Source: Bacteroidales bacterium (GTDB taxonomy: Bacteria; Bacteroidota; Bacteroidia; Bacteroidales; GCA-2748055). From it: a DNA stretch of 55,687 nt. Shown here one piece after another: positions 25,909 through 36,611 of this stretch. The DNA lies in NCBI GenBank assembly GCA_029931975.1, contig JAOZQY010000004.1, positions 1 through 55,687 of the forward strand, in the 5' to 3' direction. The notes beneath the pieces are model-generated. The model saw only the letters and a list, made by a program, of their open reading frames with translations. It did no database searches and had not been told where the DNA came from. The translations under genes and the position numbers were made by a program. Numbering within the stretch: the stretch's first letter is position 1; each line of letters starts with the position of its first letter.

Positions 25909-26100
25909 GTGGCTATTTCCGGAAAGGCATATGTATCCGCCCAAAGCTCAAACGAAAGCCTCACCAGGGAGGAAGTATCCCCATGGAACAAACTGATCCT
26001 AACAAAATGGTGAAGAGGCTTTTTTTAGCTTCTGTTTATTCTTTATATTTAACAGGGAGAACCTACCCCAATATCAACTTGAAACCAAGCACTACCTCTA

Positions 26101-29100
26101 ATGAAAAAATCTCTCTTTCTGCTTCTTATCATTGCTGCGCTCACCAGCTGCAAGGATGAAAAAAATGAGATTCCGGCCATTGATCCGGCTTTTACCTCTT
26201 ATGTTTCCGGCTTTACCGGCGGGGTGATACCGGCAAGTTCCACCCTGCTGATATCCCTTGTATCGGATGTGCCGCTTGCTCTCCGGGAATCGTCGGTGGA
26301 GCTGGAGCTGCTCGAATGCAAGCCTTCGGTAAACGGGAGCTATCGATGGATCGACAGCCGGACCCTGGAGTTTATACCAGCGGAAATGCTTTCCGCTGGT
26401 ACGATGTATCAGTGCAGATTTCACTTGCATCATCTGATGGAGGTACCGGCTTCTTTAAAAACCCTGGAGTTTCAGTTTCAGACTATTCAGCAGGCCATCT
26501 TTGTGGAGTTTAAAGGGCTGAACAGTCTGGACGATGAGGACTTGCAATGGCAACAGCTTAAAGGGACTCTGCAGACGGCCGATTATGCCGATATGGAACT
26601 GGTGGAGCAGGTCCTAAGCAGCTCGCAGAATGGGAAAGTGCTTCGAATGGGGTGGACACATAACAGCGAAGGGACCAGTCACGAATTCATCGTCGACAGC
26701 ATCTTCCGAACCAGGGAGAAAGAGCAGGTGAAGGTCCGCTGGGACGGCAAAGTGATACAGAGTGAGGATCGGGGCGAAGAGGTGGTTGATATTCCTCCCC
26801 TGGGGGTTTTTAAGCTGATGAATACCCATGTGAGGCAGCAGCCCGAACAGTACGTCAGTCTATTCTTTTCCGATCCCATCAGTAAATCGCAGGATTTACG
26901 GGGACTGATCTACCTGGAATCGGGTGCGGAGGTGAAGCTTGAGCGCAGGGGAAGCCAGGTGAAGGTCTATCCCGGCATAAGGCTACAGGGTGAAGAAACG
27001 CTTGTGGTCACTGACGCAATCCGAAATACCCTGGATTACAGTCTTCTGGAGACATATAAAAAGAAGCTAAGCTTCACCAGCATCAATCCCGATGTGAAAC
27101 TGATTGGTGATGGGGTCATCCTGCCGGGAAGCGATGGTATGATCTTTCCCTTCAAGGCGGTTAACCTGAAGGCAGTTCATGTACGGGTGATAAAGATTTA
27201 CGAAAAGAACATTGGACAGTTCTTCCAGGAGAATCAGTACAATGGTTCCAGCGAATTGAAACGTGTGGGTCAGATGATTCTTAAAAAAGAGGTGACACTA
27301 AGCTCTGAGGATCCCATCGACTACGGGATGTGGAATCTGTTTTCCCTGGATCTGTCCAAACTCATTGAGACCGATCCCGGTGCCATTTATAATGTATCCA
27401 TCACCTTCGATCGCTCCCAGGCAATGATTCCATGTGCTGATGGGGATGAGAAGGAGGCCTTGAAACCCTTTAAGGAAGACCCGGAAATAGAACGCTTCAA
27501 CGATCCTCCTGCGGAGGACTATTATTGGGGATATGGCAACTATGAGGAGTATAACTGGAGCGAACGTGACGATCCCTGTACGGACTCCTATTACAGTTTC
27601 AGGAAAAACAGGAACGAGACATCCAGAAATGTGCTTGTATCGGATCTGGGAATCATTGCCAAGGGGGGGAGTGGTTCGGATTTGTTTGTGGCCATAACCA
27701 GCCTGGTGAGCACCAAACCCTTAGGGGGAGTAGATGTGGAGATCTACAACTATCAGAACCAGTTGATGGATGTTCGGCAGACCGATCAAAAGGGGATGGT
27801 AAGTATAGCTCTTGAAAAAAAGCCTTTTCTGCTGGTGGCCAAGAGTGGCACTCAGCGTGGCTACCTGCGACTGGACGATGGTTCGGCCCTTTCTACCAGC
27901 ATGTTCGATGTGTCGGGCAGTAAGAACCCGGACGGAATCAAAGGCTTTCTCTATGGGGAGCGAGGGGTTTGGCGACCGGGCGATTCCATCTACATGACCT
28001 TTGTGCTGGAAGATCCCCAGGACCTTCTTCCGGAAAAGCATCCGGTGCGATTTGAATTGTATACCCCGGAAAACCAGCTCTATCTGAATCGAACCAGCTT
28101 GAACGGACTTAACGGGGTGTATGATTTCAGGTGTGCCACGGAGGGGGATGCACCCACCGGACGCTGGCTGGCCAGGGTCAAGGTGGGAGGATCTAGCTTT
28201 AGCAAAACGCTGAAGATCGAAACGGTCAAACCAAACCGCCTGAAGATCAATATTGATTTCGGTGGTGAGCTGCTGAAACGCGGAGCGGTGACAGGAACAT
28301 TGAATGCGCTCTGGTTGCATGGTGCCGTGGCCCGGAACCTGAAGGCCGATGTGGAATTGAATCTGAGCTCCACCACCACCGGTTTTGAAGGCTACCAGGA
28401 TTATGTGTTTGACGATCCTGTAAAAAGTTTCGAGGCCGAAGCGGAGCTGGTTTTCGATGGAAAACTGGATAGCCTGGGGAAGGTCCGCTTTACTCCAAAT
28501 ATTCAGGTGGGTAAGGAGGCGCCTGGGATGCTGCAGGCCTTTTTCAAAACACGTGTATTTGAGAATTCAGGCGATTTTAGTGTGGACCGTTTTCCACTTT
28601 TGTATTCCCCTTTCAAGAATTATGTAGGAATTAAAATACCGGAGGGATCTGGTTGGAACGGGGCCCTCTATTCCGATGAGAACAACCTGATTCCCATCGT
28701 GACGGTCGACGAATCGGGGAATCCGGTGGATGTTGAAAATCTGAGCATTGAGATTTATGAGGTGAACTGGAGATGGTGGTGGGACCGTGATGAATACGAC
28801 AACCTGGCCTCCTATGTGGGGAACAGGAGCCGTAATCTGATTAAGCGGGATAAAATTAGTACTGTGAATGGGAAGGCTCTGTATTCATTGAATTTTGGAG
28901 AGAAGCTCTGGGGACGAAAACTTATACGGGTAAGCGATCCGAGAGGTGGACACAGTACGGGACAGACCTTCTATCTGGATTACCGGGGGTACTGGGAGAC
29001 CACTTCCCAGGAGGGCCCAGGCGGGGCTGAGATGCTCTCTTTTACTACTGATAAAAAGGAATACAGTGTGGGGGAGGAAATCTCAGTGAACCTGCCCGAA

Positions 29101-31650
29101 ATTCAGGAGGGACGCGCCCTGGTAAGTATTGAGAACGGCTCCCAGATACTGCGGACTTTCTGGGTGGAATCGCCCATTCCGGATCCTTTAAGCATAGAGG
29201 CCACAGCCGAAATGGCACCCAATGTTTACATCCACGTTTCATTGATCCAGCCCCATGGGAGTACTGTCAATGATCGTCCCATCCGTATGTACGGCATCCA
29301 GTCGGTGACGGTGGTGGATCGGCAAACAATGCTGGCCCCGGTTTTGGAAATGCCTGATGTGCTTGAGCCCGAACAGGAAGTTGAGTTTACAATATCGGAG
29401 CAGGAGGGAAGAGCTATGACCTATACGGTGGCGGTAGTGGATGAAGGCTTGCTCGACCTGACCCGCTTCACAACTCCGGATCTCTGGAAGCAGTTCTACG
29501 CCAAGGAGGCCCTTGGTGTGCATACCTGGGATCTTTATAAATATGTGCTGGGAGCACTGAAGGGGGAGATGGCCGGACTGCTCTCCATAGGGGGAGATGA
29601 ATTTGTAAAGCAGGACGATAAAAAGAATAACAATCGTTTTAAACCGGTGGTGAAATTTTTCGGACCCTTTGAACTAAAGGCGGGAAAAAGCAAGAGCCAT
29701 TCTTTCACCATGCCAAATTATGTGGGTTCGGTGAAAACCATGGTGGTGGCCAGCCATAAGGGTGCCTACGGAAAAGCTGAAAAGGTAACTCCGGTGAAAA
29801 AACCCCTGATGGTACTTGCCACCTTGCCACGGATGGTGAGTCCGGCCGAAACCCTCAGCCTGCCTGTTACGGTGTTCTCCATGGATCCTAAAGTTAAGCG
29901 TGTTACCGTGGAGGTGAAAACCAATGCTTTGTTCACCGTGGAGGGTCCTGTAACCCGGACCATCCACTTTGAACAGGAAGGCGATCAGGTGGTGGACTTT
30001 ACACTGAAGGTGACCAGGGATATTGGTGCCGGGAAGGTGGAGGTGCTTGTAAAGAGTGGCAGCCAGAAGGCCAGCTACCAGATTGATTTGCAGGTTAGAA
30101 TGCCCAATCCCTCCATAAGCAGCACTATAAATGATCTGGTAGAGCCCGACCAGCGCTGGGAAAGGAGCTACGAGGCTCTTGGATTGACAGGGACCAATCA
30201 TGGGGTGCTGGAGGTATCCGTCCTTCCTCCCATGAACCTGGAGCAGCGACTGAATTACCTGATGCAGTATCCGCATGGATGCGTCGAACAAACCACCTCG
30301 GCGGTGTTCCCCCAGCTCTTTCTGCACAGGTTCATTGAGCTTAATTCAAAACAGAAAAGTGAGATTCAGGATCATATTTCCACAGGAATCAATAAGCTGA
30401 AGTCTTTCCAGGTTTCCAACGGTGGCCTCACTTACTGGCCCGGATCGACAGGATGGGTAAGTGAGTGGGGAACCAGCTATGCAGGTCATTTTATGATAGA
30501 GGCGGAAGCGCTGGGCTACAAACTGCCCCTGGGCTTTATGAGTAACTGGGTGAAGTACCAGTCGCGCATGGCCAATAGCTGGGATCGTGTAAACAGTCGC
30601 TACGGGGATGGGAGAAGTAACGAGATCAATCAGGCCTACCGCCTGTATACCCTGGCGCTGGCTAAAAAACCGGCTCTTGGCGCCATGAACCGGATGCGTG
30701 AGATGAAGGATTTGCCAGTTACAGCACAGTGGACCCTGGCCGGTTCCTATATGCTGATCGGCAAGAAGGAAGTGGCCCGGAAGCTGGTAGCAGGATTGAG
30801 CACTTCGGTGGCATCTTACCGGGAACTCTCCTATACTTATGGGAGTTCCCTGCGCGATCAGGCCATGATTCTTGAAGTGCTTACCCTGATGGGCGATATG
30901 GTAAGTGGACGAAAGCTGGTGGACGAAATTGCCGGACAGATGGTTTCCGGACATTGGCAGAGCACCCAGACCACCGCCTATGTCTTGCTGGCCATGGGTA
31001 AATTTTTAGGCGAGACGGATGCTTCCGGAGAAATCGAATTTGAATATGCCATTAATGGGAAAAAGCAAAATATTCGCACCTCAGCTCCCATGGCAAGTAT
31101 GGTACTGCCTTTTGACGGTGAGAAGGGTGGGGACATTGTGCTGAGAAACACCTCAGGGACAAAGCTGTTTGTTACAATGCAACTGGATGGCATCCCACTG
31201 GACAAGCTGGTGAAGGATGAAGCATCGGATCTTAGTATGAAGGTGAGATACCTCAGTATGGAAGGGAAGCCCATCGATCCTTCCCGACTGGAGCAGGGGA
31301 GTGATTTTATGGCCGAGGTCAGCCTTAGCCATCCGGGGATCCGGGTCTCTTACAAAGAGCTGGCCCTGAACCAGATGTTCCCTTCGGGCTGGGAAATCAG
31401 AAACCTGAGACTGGATGGGATAAAGTCCTCAGAGATGAAGAGCAGACCCGACTACCAGGATATCCGTGACGACAGGGTATACAGCTATTTTGGATTGGAT
31501 AAGGGGGAAAACAAGACCTTTGTGGTGATGCTTAATGCAGCCTACCAGGGAGAGTTTTTCCTGCCAGCTGTTTATTGTGAGGCCATGTATGACAATGGAA
31601 TCCATGCCACCAGGGCTGGGAAATGGGTAAAGGTGGTCAGGCAGAAATAG
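26101..31650 (+). CDS. Bacterial alpha-2-macroglobulin lipoprotein
   Basis: A periplasmic protease inhibitor of 1849 residues, related to E. coli YfhM. The signal KKSLFLLLIIAALTSC puts the lipid anchor at Cys17. Several macroglobulin-type beta domains (MG) follow; YFWGR-like WRPGDSIYMTFVLED near 625 belongs to the MG module that precedes the bait region. The bait-proximal alpha-2-macroglobulin signature SKSHSFTMPNYVGSVKTMVV lies near 1200. The thioester motif is present in QYPHGCVEQTTSAVFPQLFL (Cys1394, Gln1397), so the protein should trap proteases covalently. A helical thioester domain and a final receptor-binding-like domain follow. The next gene, encoding PBP1C, starts 10 bp downstream, which is the classic pairing thought to combine protease trapping with cell wall repair. 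Confidence 0.95.
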   Translation: MKKSLFLLLIIAALTSCKDEKNEIPAIDPAFTSYVSGFTGGVIPASSTLLISLVSDVPLALRESSVELELLECKPSVNGSYRWIDSRTLEFIPAEMLSAGTMYQCRFHLHHLMEVPASLKTLEFQFQTIQQAIFVEFKGLNSLDDEDLQWQQLKGTLQTADYADMELVEQVLSSSQNGKVLRMGWTHNSEGTSHEFIVDSIFRTREKEQVKVRWDGKVIQSEDRGEEVVDIPPLGVFKLMNTHVRQQPEQYVSLFFSDPISKSQDLRGLIYLESGAEVKLERRGSQVKVYPGIRLQGEETLVVTDAIRNTLDYSLLETYKKKLSFTSINPDVKLIGDGVILPGSDGMIFPFKAVNLKAVHVRVIKIYEKNIGQFFQENQYNGSSELKRVGQMILKKEVTLSSEDPIDYGMWNLFSLDLSKLIETDPGAIYNVSITFDRSQAMIPCADGDEKEALKPFKEDPEIERFNDPPAEDYYWGYGNYEEYNWSERDDPCTDSYYSFRKNRNETSRNVLVSDLGIIAKGGSGSDLFVAITSLVSTKPLGGVDVEIYNYQNQLMDVRQTDQKGMVSIALEKKPFLLVAKSGTQRGYLRLDDGSALSTSMFDVSGSKNPDGIKGFLYGERGVWRPGDSIYMTFVLEDPQDLLPEKHPVRFELYTPENQLYLNRTSLNGLNGVYDFRCATEGDAPTGRWLARVKVGGSSFSKTLKIETVKPNRLKINIDFGGELLKRGAVTGTLNALWLHGAVARNLKADVELNLSSTTTGFEGYQDYVFDDPVKSFEAEAELVFDGKLDSLGKVRFTPNIQVGKEAPGMLQAFFKTRVFENSGDFSVDRFPLLYSPFKNYVGIKIPEGSGWNGALYSDENNLIPIVTVDESGNPVDVENLSIEIYEVNWRWWWDRDEYDNLASYVGNRSRNLIKRDKISTVNGKALYSLNFGEKLWGRKLIRVSDPRGGHSTGQTFYLDYRGYWETTSQEGPGGAEMLSFTTDKKEYSVGEEISVNLPEIQEGRALVSIENGSQILRTFWVESPIPDPLSIEATAEMAPNVYIHVSLIQPHGSTVNDRPIRMYGIQSVTVVDRQTMLAPVLEMPDVLEPEQEVEFTISEQEGRAMTYTVAVVDEGLLDLTRFTTPDLWKQFYAKEALGVHTWDLYKYVLGALKGEMAGLLSIGGDEFVKQDDKKNNNRFKPVVKFFGPFELKAGKSKSHSFTMPNYVGSVKTMVVASHKGAYGKAEKVTPVKKPLMVLATLPRMVSPAETLSLPVTVFSMDPKVKRVTVEVKTNALFTVEGPVTRTIHFEQEGDQVVDFTLKVTRDIGAGKVEVLVKSGSQKASYQIDLQVRMPNPSISSTINDLVEPDQRWERSYEALGLTGTNHGVLEVSVLPPMNLEQRLNYLMQYPHGCVEQTTSAVFPQLFLHRFIELNSKQKSEIQDHISTGINKLKSFQVSNGGLTYWPGSTGWVSEWGTSYAGHFMIEAEALGYKLPLGFMSNWVKYQSRMANSWDRVNSRYGDGRSNEINQAYRLYTLALAKKPALGAMNRMREMKDLPVTAQWTLAGSYMLIGKKEVARKLVAGLSTSVASYRELSYTYGSSLRDQAMILEVLTLMGDMVSGRKLVDEIAGQMVSGHWQSTQTTAYVLLAMGKFLGETDASGEIEFEYAINGKKQNIRTSAPMASMVLPFDGEKGGDIVLRNTSGTKLFVTMQLDGIPLDKLVKDEASDLSMKVRYLSMEGKPIDPSRLEQGSDFMAEVSLSHPGIRVSYKELALNQMFPSGWEIRNLRLDGIKSSEMKSRPDYQDIRDDRVYSYFGLDKGENKTFVVMLNAAYQGEFFLPAVYCEAMYDNGIHATRAGKWVKVVRQK

Positions 31651-31660
31651 ACTGTTCTAA

Positions 31661-34003
31661 ATGAAGTACCTGCTCCTTGTACTTGCGATAGTCTTCCTGG
31701 GATTTCTGTTCCTTCCGGTGGTTCATTTTGACGATCCCACCAACACCGTCCTCGAGGACCAGGACGGGGAGTTACTGTCGGCACGGATTACCTCGGACGG
31801 ACAGTGGCGCTTTCCCGATTGCGATAGTGTTCCACGGAAAATAAGGACCTGCATCCGCTACTATGAGGACCAGTATTTTTATTCTCATCCCGGGATCAAC
31901 CCGGTTTCTCTGAGCAAGGCTCTTTTCAGAAACCTTCGGGAAGGAAGAATTGTCAGTGGCGGGAGCACCCTTACCATGCAGGTTGTTCGTCTCTCTCGAA
32001 AGGGTAAACCACGTACAGTGACCCAGAAGCTGATTGAGATGACTCTGGCACTTCGACTGGAGCTCGGCCTGAAGAAAGAAGAGATTTTCCGTATGTATGT
32101 CTCCCATGCACCTTTTGGGGGCAATGTGGTTGGAATGGATGCTGCTTCCTGGCGGTATTACGGAAGGCCAGCATTCAAACTATCCTGGGGAGAGGCAGCC
32201 ACTCTGGCTGTACTGCCCAATGCACCGGCCCTGATCTATCCAGGGAGGAAGCAGGAAGCATTGCTTATGAAGAGGAACGGATTGCTTGACAAACTGGAGG
32301 AAGAGGGTTTGTTGGATGCGGTGGACTGTGAGTTGGCTAAAGAGGAGCCTTTGCCCGGTAAACCCCATCCGCTTCCCCAGATGACCCCGCACTTGCTGGA
32401 CCGGGCCGAGAAGGAGGGGTACCGTGGGGGCAGGGTGGTGACCAGTATAAACAGGGACCTGCAGGAACGACTGCTTGAGCTGGTGGAGCGGCACCATCAG
32501 CATCTTCAACAGAATGAGATTCACAATGCTGCTGTAATGATCATCGATATTCGCAGACGTGTTGTACTTGCCTATGTGGGGAATACCACTTCTGACGATG
32601 AAGGAAGCGCAAGCTTTGTGGATGTTATTGGAGCAGCCAGAAGTTCGGGCAGCATTCTAAAGCCCTTGCTTTATACCATGATGCTCGATGATGGCGAGCT
32701 GTTGCCGGATATGCTGGTGCCCGATATTCCCACACACATCTCGGGCTACTCTCCCTTGAATTATGACCTTTCCTATAGCGGGGCGGTACCGGCCAGCACG
32801 GCCCTGGTAAGGTCGCTGAATGTACCGGCGGTAAGGATGCTACGATCGTACGGACTGGAGAAATTTCATTCCAGGTTGCAGCAGTTGGGATTTTCTACCA
32901 TTGGAAAGGATCCCGGTCATTATGGTCTGACCCTGATTCTGGGTGGGGCGGAGGTATGTCTGTGGGATCTATGCCGGGTCTATACGGGAATGGCCCGGAC
33001 ACTCAATCAAATAGAAGCTCAGGGATACCGTTATGATCCTGTAGCTTATGATGCTCCTGCTTACATCCTGTCGGGGATTCATGCTGATTCACCTTCCTCT
33101 TTGCCCCTTGATCTGAAAAGCAGTGGAATCATGGGGGCAGCTTCCATATGGCAGTGTTTCGAAACTCTCAGGGCACTGAAACGCCCCACTCAGGAGGGAT
33201 CGTGGGAGCAGTTCTCCTCGTCGAAGACCATTGCCTGGAAGACCGGTACCAGTTTTGGATACCGGGATGCCTGGGCCATTGGATTGAATCCCGATTACCT
33301 GGTTGGGGTATGGGTAGGGAACGCAGACGGGGAGGGTCGGCCGGGACTAACCGGAGTGAATGTAGCTGCTCCGCTTATGTTTGACGCCTTCGGATTGCTT
33401 CACTCCACAGCATGGTTCGAGCCCCCCTATGAAGAGATGGTAGACCTTGAAGTCTGCACCCTGAGCGGTTTTCGTGCAGGACCGGATTGTGAACATTCTG
33501 AGATCCGGATGGTACCGGCTGCCGGAGTGAAAATGGAAAGTTGTCCCTACCACCGGATCATCCATCTTGATTCGATGGAACAATTCAGGGTCCACAGCGA
33601 TTGCTACGAGACCAGTGGGATGGTGAATGTCTCCTGGTTTGTATTGCCCCCGGTCATGGAGTGGTACTATAAAAAGAAAGATCCCCACTACCGGACATTA
33701 CCCCCCCATGCACCCGGATGTGCGCACCCGGATGAACAGCCCATGGAGCTCATCTACCCCAAGGAGACCCGGCAGGTGTTTATTCCCCGGGGACTGGACG
33801 GCCGGTTGAGCCGGGTGGTATTTGAGGTGGCCCATCGGGAAGCCGGGGCCACCATCCACTGGCACCTGGACGATCGCTACCTGGGTGAGACCTCCCTGAT
33901 CCACCAGTTAGAGTTCTATGCAGCTGCAGGCTTGCATACCCTTACCCTGGTGGATTCCGATGGAAACTTCCTGGAAAAGCAGTTCGAGGTGGTAGAGCAA
34001 TGA
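31661..34003 (+). CDS. pbpC: Penicillin-binding protein 1C
   Basis: A bifunctional peptidoglycan synthase, 780 residues, anchored by one N-terminal helix. The transglycosylase domain has the catalytic glutamate E69 in RYYEDQYFYSHPGINP and the motif REGRIVSGGSTLTMQVVRL. The transpeptidase domain has the SxxK motif S331-K334 (SSGSILKPLLY), SxN starting at S385 (RSLNVPAV) and KTG at K527 (AWKTGTSFGYRDAWAIG). The C-terminal 90 residues (FIPRGLDGRLSRVVFEVAHR ... ATIHWHLDDRYLGET) are the PBP1C C-terminal beta domain. All active-site residues are present. It is translated in an operon with the alpha-2-macroglobulin gene just upstream. The 3' end converges on the TonB receptor gene 21 bp away. Confidence 0.95.
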   Translation: MKYLLLVLAIVFLGFLFLPVVHFDDPTNTVLEDQDGELLSARITSDGQWRFPDCDSVPRKIRTCIRYYEDQYFYSHPGINPVSLSKALFRNLREGRIVSGGSTLTMQVVRLSRKGKPRTVTQKLIEMTLALRLELGLKKEEIFRMYVSHAPFGGNVVGMDAASWRYYGRPAFKLSWGEAATLAVLPNAPALIYPGRKQEALLMKRNGLLDKLEEEGLLDAVDCELAKEEPLPGKPHPLPQMTPHLLDRAEKEGYRGGRVVTSINRDLQERLLELVERHHQHLQQNEIHNAAVMIIDIRRRVVLAYVGNTTSDDEGSASFVDVIGAARSSGSILKPLLYTMMLDDGELLPDMLVPDIPTHISGYSPLNYDLSYSGAVPASTALVRSLNVPAVRMLRSYGLEKFHSRLQQLGFSTIGKDPGHYGLTLILGGAEVCLWDLCRVYTGMARTLNQIEAQGYRYDPVAYDAPAYILSGIHADSPSSLPLDLKSSGIMGAASIWQCFETLRALKRPTQEGSWEQFSSSKTIAWKTGTSFGYRDAWAIGLNPDYLVGVWVGNADGEGRPGLTGVNVAAPLMFDAFGLLHSTAWFEPPYEEMVDLEVCTLSGFRAGPDCEHSEIRMVPAAGVKMESCPYHRIIHLDSMEQFRVHSDCYETSGMVNVSWFVLPPVMEWYYKKKDPHYRTLPPHAPGCAHPDEQPMELIYPKETRQVFIPRGLDGRLSRVVFEVAHREAGATIHWHLDDRYLGETSLIHQLEFYAAAGLHTLTLVDSDGNFLEKQFEVVEQ

Positions 34004-34024
34004 GCTACTATCCTCTCATAGACT

Positions 34025-36379
34025 TTAATCATTAAAATGTAATTCTATTCCAATCCAGATATTCCTTCCATAGCCATCTACTCCTGAGCCATGGGTCCTG
34101 TATGCTGTGTCAAACAGATTCCTAATACCCATGCTTATATCCAGGAAGTGAATACCAGTATACGAGGCAGAGATATTAATGAGATGCCAGCCAGGTGTCC
34201 CTCCCTCCGGGATCCGGTCGTCGGCCATATCTCCACCGGAAAGGCGATCCTGCATTCCGGCAAAAAGATAAGCTATACGAATATTGGTTTTTTCTCCCGG
34301 ATAGAATTTGAATCCCACGGTGCCATTTACAGGGGGTATTCTGCGAAGGGGCTCCTTCCCTGGAAGATCCTGTCCGAAAGTGTAATAGAGCCGTCCATAG
34401 GAATTCATCCAATGGAGAAGCCGGAGTTCAGCCTCAGCCTCGAACCCCCATATGCATGCCTTACTGGTATTTTCTTTCTTGTAATAATGGATATAATCAC
34501 CTGTCTCACTGTTTATTATGACAGAATCTGCGCCCTGATAAGTGGTCAGCTCATTGGTGATCAGATTGGTGAGATCGGTTCTAAAAATGGAAAATGAACT
34601 TGAAATACGAGATGATTTTTGCCGAAAGCCAAATTCATAGCTTAGGGATTTCTCAGGTCTCAGATTTGAGCTGGGGATCTCATACCGAAAATCTGCAATG
34701 CCGAAGCTCGATACATCATTTATGTTGGGTGCCCTGAAACCACTATTCACCATGGAGGTTAACCTGAAGTTTTCATTGATTTCATAGCTCACTCCGAAGC
34801 TGCCTACCAGGGCTGATGGTGTCAGAGAGGTGTTTCCAAAAATGCTATCTGTTGTTGCTATGTGAAAACTGTTATAACGGATTCCGGCATTGATTACATA
34901 TTTCTCCAGGGTAAACTGGTGCAAAGTGAAGAGCGCCATGTTCCAGGTACTTGAATTGTCAGGATATAGTCCACGCGAATATTGAACTTCCCTGGTCTCT
35001 GGGTTGGAGGTCCGGGTAAAGCTATTCACCCTGTCAAAATTGTAATCCAGGCCTGAAGTAAATGTCCATTGTTTTGTCGGTGCCGAAAAAAGATTGATTG
35101 AAGCACCTGTACTTCTTACCTTATCAGACTCCAGGACCTCTATGGATTCGCCGGTTTTCTGTTTATGTCTTTCTTCAAGCGAATATTGAGAATAGATTGT
35201 GGTATTAATCTTCCTGGCCCACCTGTGACCGATATGGAATTCATGTTTTAAGTAAATCAGGGAGCGGTATTGTGGATCGAAATGGTAACGCGAATAGCTA
35301 CCTGTAACTATTTTGTGGTAAAGTGGTACGTTGTTTTGCTTTACCAGCTGGAAGGCAGTGGTGAATTTGTGCCGTTTTTGTCTTATAATGAGTTTTGCAT
35401 CTGCATCGTATTCGTCATACGCATTTGGTTCCAGGGTTCCAAGTTTCGCTGAGGCGTCTATGTCATTGAAGTTTTTATAGCCAAATCCACCATAAAAGGC
35501 GATGTTTTTGCCTGAAATGCTGGCTTCACCTCTTGTAATTTGTTCCATTCCGGGAAAGAGGCTGCCAGAAACCGTATTGTGTATCCCGTTTATTCCCTGG
35601 CTCACATATCTGGCTATGATACGTGGTTTAAACAGTACTTTTCCATTGTCACTGAATTGTGGTGTTTTGGTGAAAAAATGGACCGTTCCACCCAGTGCGT
35701 CACTGCCATACTGGACTGAGCCCGTGCTGCGAATAATCTCAATGTTTGACAGTATCAGCGGATCAAGAGTATTGAGATACTGGTTGGGTCCTGACCTGAA
35801 TGTGGCATTGTTGAGGCGAATACCATCAATCATCAACAGGGTGTGGTAGCCTGTCAGTCCCCGTACAAAGGGTGATCCTCCGCCATGATTGGTTTTTTGG
35901 ACCCATGCACCATGAGAAACTAATGCCTCAGGGGTGGTTCTTGGGATATCCTCATTAAGCTCCTCTTCATTTATGCTTTCGATAGAAAATGGAGAAGTGA
36001 ATTTTTGTGTCTGAAATCGTGTGGCGCTGACTATGATTCCCTGTTGTAGCTCGATTGTACCAGGATGCAAAATGAATTCATAAGTGCTTTTACCGCTCTT
36101 TACTTCAATTTGTCTGATAAGTGTTTCATATCCCAGGAAGCTGATCTGAATTGTATAATCACCATCTGTCAACCCGGAAAAACGGAAATTCCCCAGGCTG
36201 TCGCTTGTGGTGCCAAAGGGTGTGTTTAGTAAAAGTACATGCGCATTCTCCAGTGGCATAAGGCCAGGATTCCTAACCTTACCTTTTATATCCGTGGCGG
36301 AAGTATTGATACTTGCAATAATGCTGGCCACTATCAAAACCTGGAACAGAAGGGATTTTTTCAAACTGCTTTGCTTCAT
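34025..36379 (-). CDS. TonB-dependent outer-membrane receptor
   Basis: An outer-membrane transporter of 784 residues driven by TonB/ExbBD. The signal peptide covers about residues 1-28. A carboxypeptidase-like regulatory domain follows (about 29-115: DIKGKVRNPGLMPLENAHVL ... YTIQISFLGYETLIRQIEV). The plug domain holds GGGSPFVRGLTGYHTLLMID and GSVQYGSDALGGTVHFFTK. The rest is a 22-strand type barrel with GFRAPNINDV, ending NLFDTAYRTHGSGVDGYGRN and a terminal aromatic-containing strand. There is no SusD partner, so it is more like a metal, heme or cobalamin receptor than a glycan transporter; the substrate cannot be read from the sequence. A C8 tract lies in the upstream intergenic region. Confidence 0.9.
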   Translation of the reverse strand: MKQSSLKKSLLFQVLIVASIIASINTSATDIKGKVRNPGLMPLENAHVLLLNTPFGTTSDSLGNFRFSGLTDGDYTIQISFLGYETLIRQIEVKSGKSTYEFILHPGTIELQQGIIVSATRFQTQKFTSPFSIESINEEELNEDIPRTTPEALVSHGAWVQKTNHGGGSPFVRGLTGYHTLLMIDGIRLNNATFRSGPNQYLNTLDPLILSNIEIIRSTGSVQYGSDALGGTVHFFTKTPQFSDNGKVLFKPRIIARYVSQGINGIHNTVSGSLFPGMEQITRGEASISGKNIAFYGGFGYKNFNDIDASAKLGTLEPNAYDEYDADAKLIIRQKRHKFTTAFQLVKQNNVPLYHKIVTGSYSRYHFDPQYRSLIYLKHEFHIGHRWARKINTTIYSQYSLEERHKQKTGESIEVLESDKVRSTGASINLFSAPTKQWTFTSGLDYNFDRVNSFTRTSNPETREVQYSRGLYPDNSSTWNMALFTLHQFTLEKYVINAGIRYNSFHIATTDSIFGNTSLTPSALVGSFGVSYEINENFRLTSMVNSGFRAPNINDVSSFGIADFRYEIPSSNLRPEKSLSYEFGFRQKSSRISSSFSIFRTDLTNLITNELTTYQGADSVIINSETGDYIHYYKKENTSKACIWGFEAEAELRLLHWMNSYGRLYYTFGQDLPGKEPLRRIPPVNGTVGFKFYPGEKTNIRIAYLFAGMQDRLSGGDMADDRIPEGGTPGWHLINISASYTGIHFLDISMGIRNLFDTAYRTHGSGVDGYGRNIWIGIELHFND

Positions 36380-36529
36380 TGAAGATTTTAGTTTAGAACA
36401 TTATAATGATGTAGGTGTAAAATTAACATAGTTGGTGATAACTGTGTTGATGAATATTGAATACTAACTCACTTATATCAGGCGAAGATTTGATAATTTA
36501 TCCCCTATCCGGTTCTTCCCTGCTTTCTG

Positions 36530-36537
36530 CCCCCCCC
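36530..36537. repeat. C8 homopolymer tract between two divergent envelope genes
   Basis: Eight consecutive C bases lie between the start of the TonB receptor (36379, minus) and the broken outer-membrane gene (36612, plus). Such tracts can vary in length by slippage and alter promoter spacing. No promoter with a clear match surrounds it, so this role is only possible. Confidence 0.5.
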
Positions 36538-36611
36538 GGAAAACATAATAGATATTTCAACGTTATAGAAGAAAGCCAAGTTTAACTATTCGTTTATTTA
36601 AATTCTATAGG

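Larger units (their letters stand above)
25595..26100. other. Gene-poor stretch with two large hairpins
   Basis: About 500 bp between the LytTR remnant and the macroglobulin gene. A plus-strand frame of 122 codons starts at a TTG near 25645 but has no recognisable domain, no good start, and its codons cover both hairpins, so I do not call it a gene. Apart from the two perfect inverted repeats listed separately I see no RNA gene, transposase or attachment site. Confidence 0.5.

Noticed and set aside
25645-26013. 122-codon plus-strand frame
   Set aside because: It starts with TTG, has no recognisable domain, and its codons run through both perfect hairpins, which suggests chance openness.
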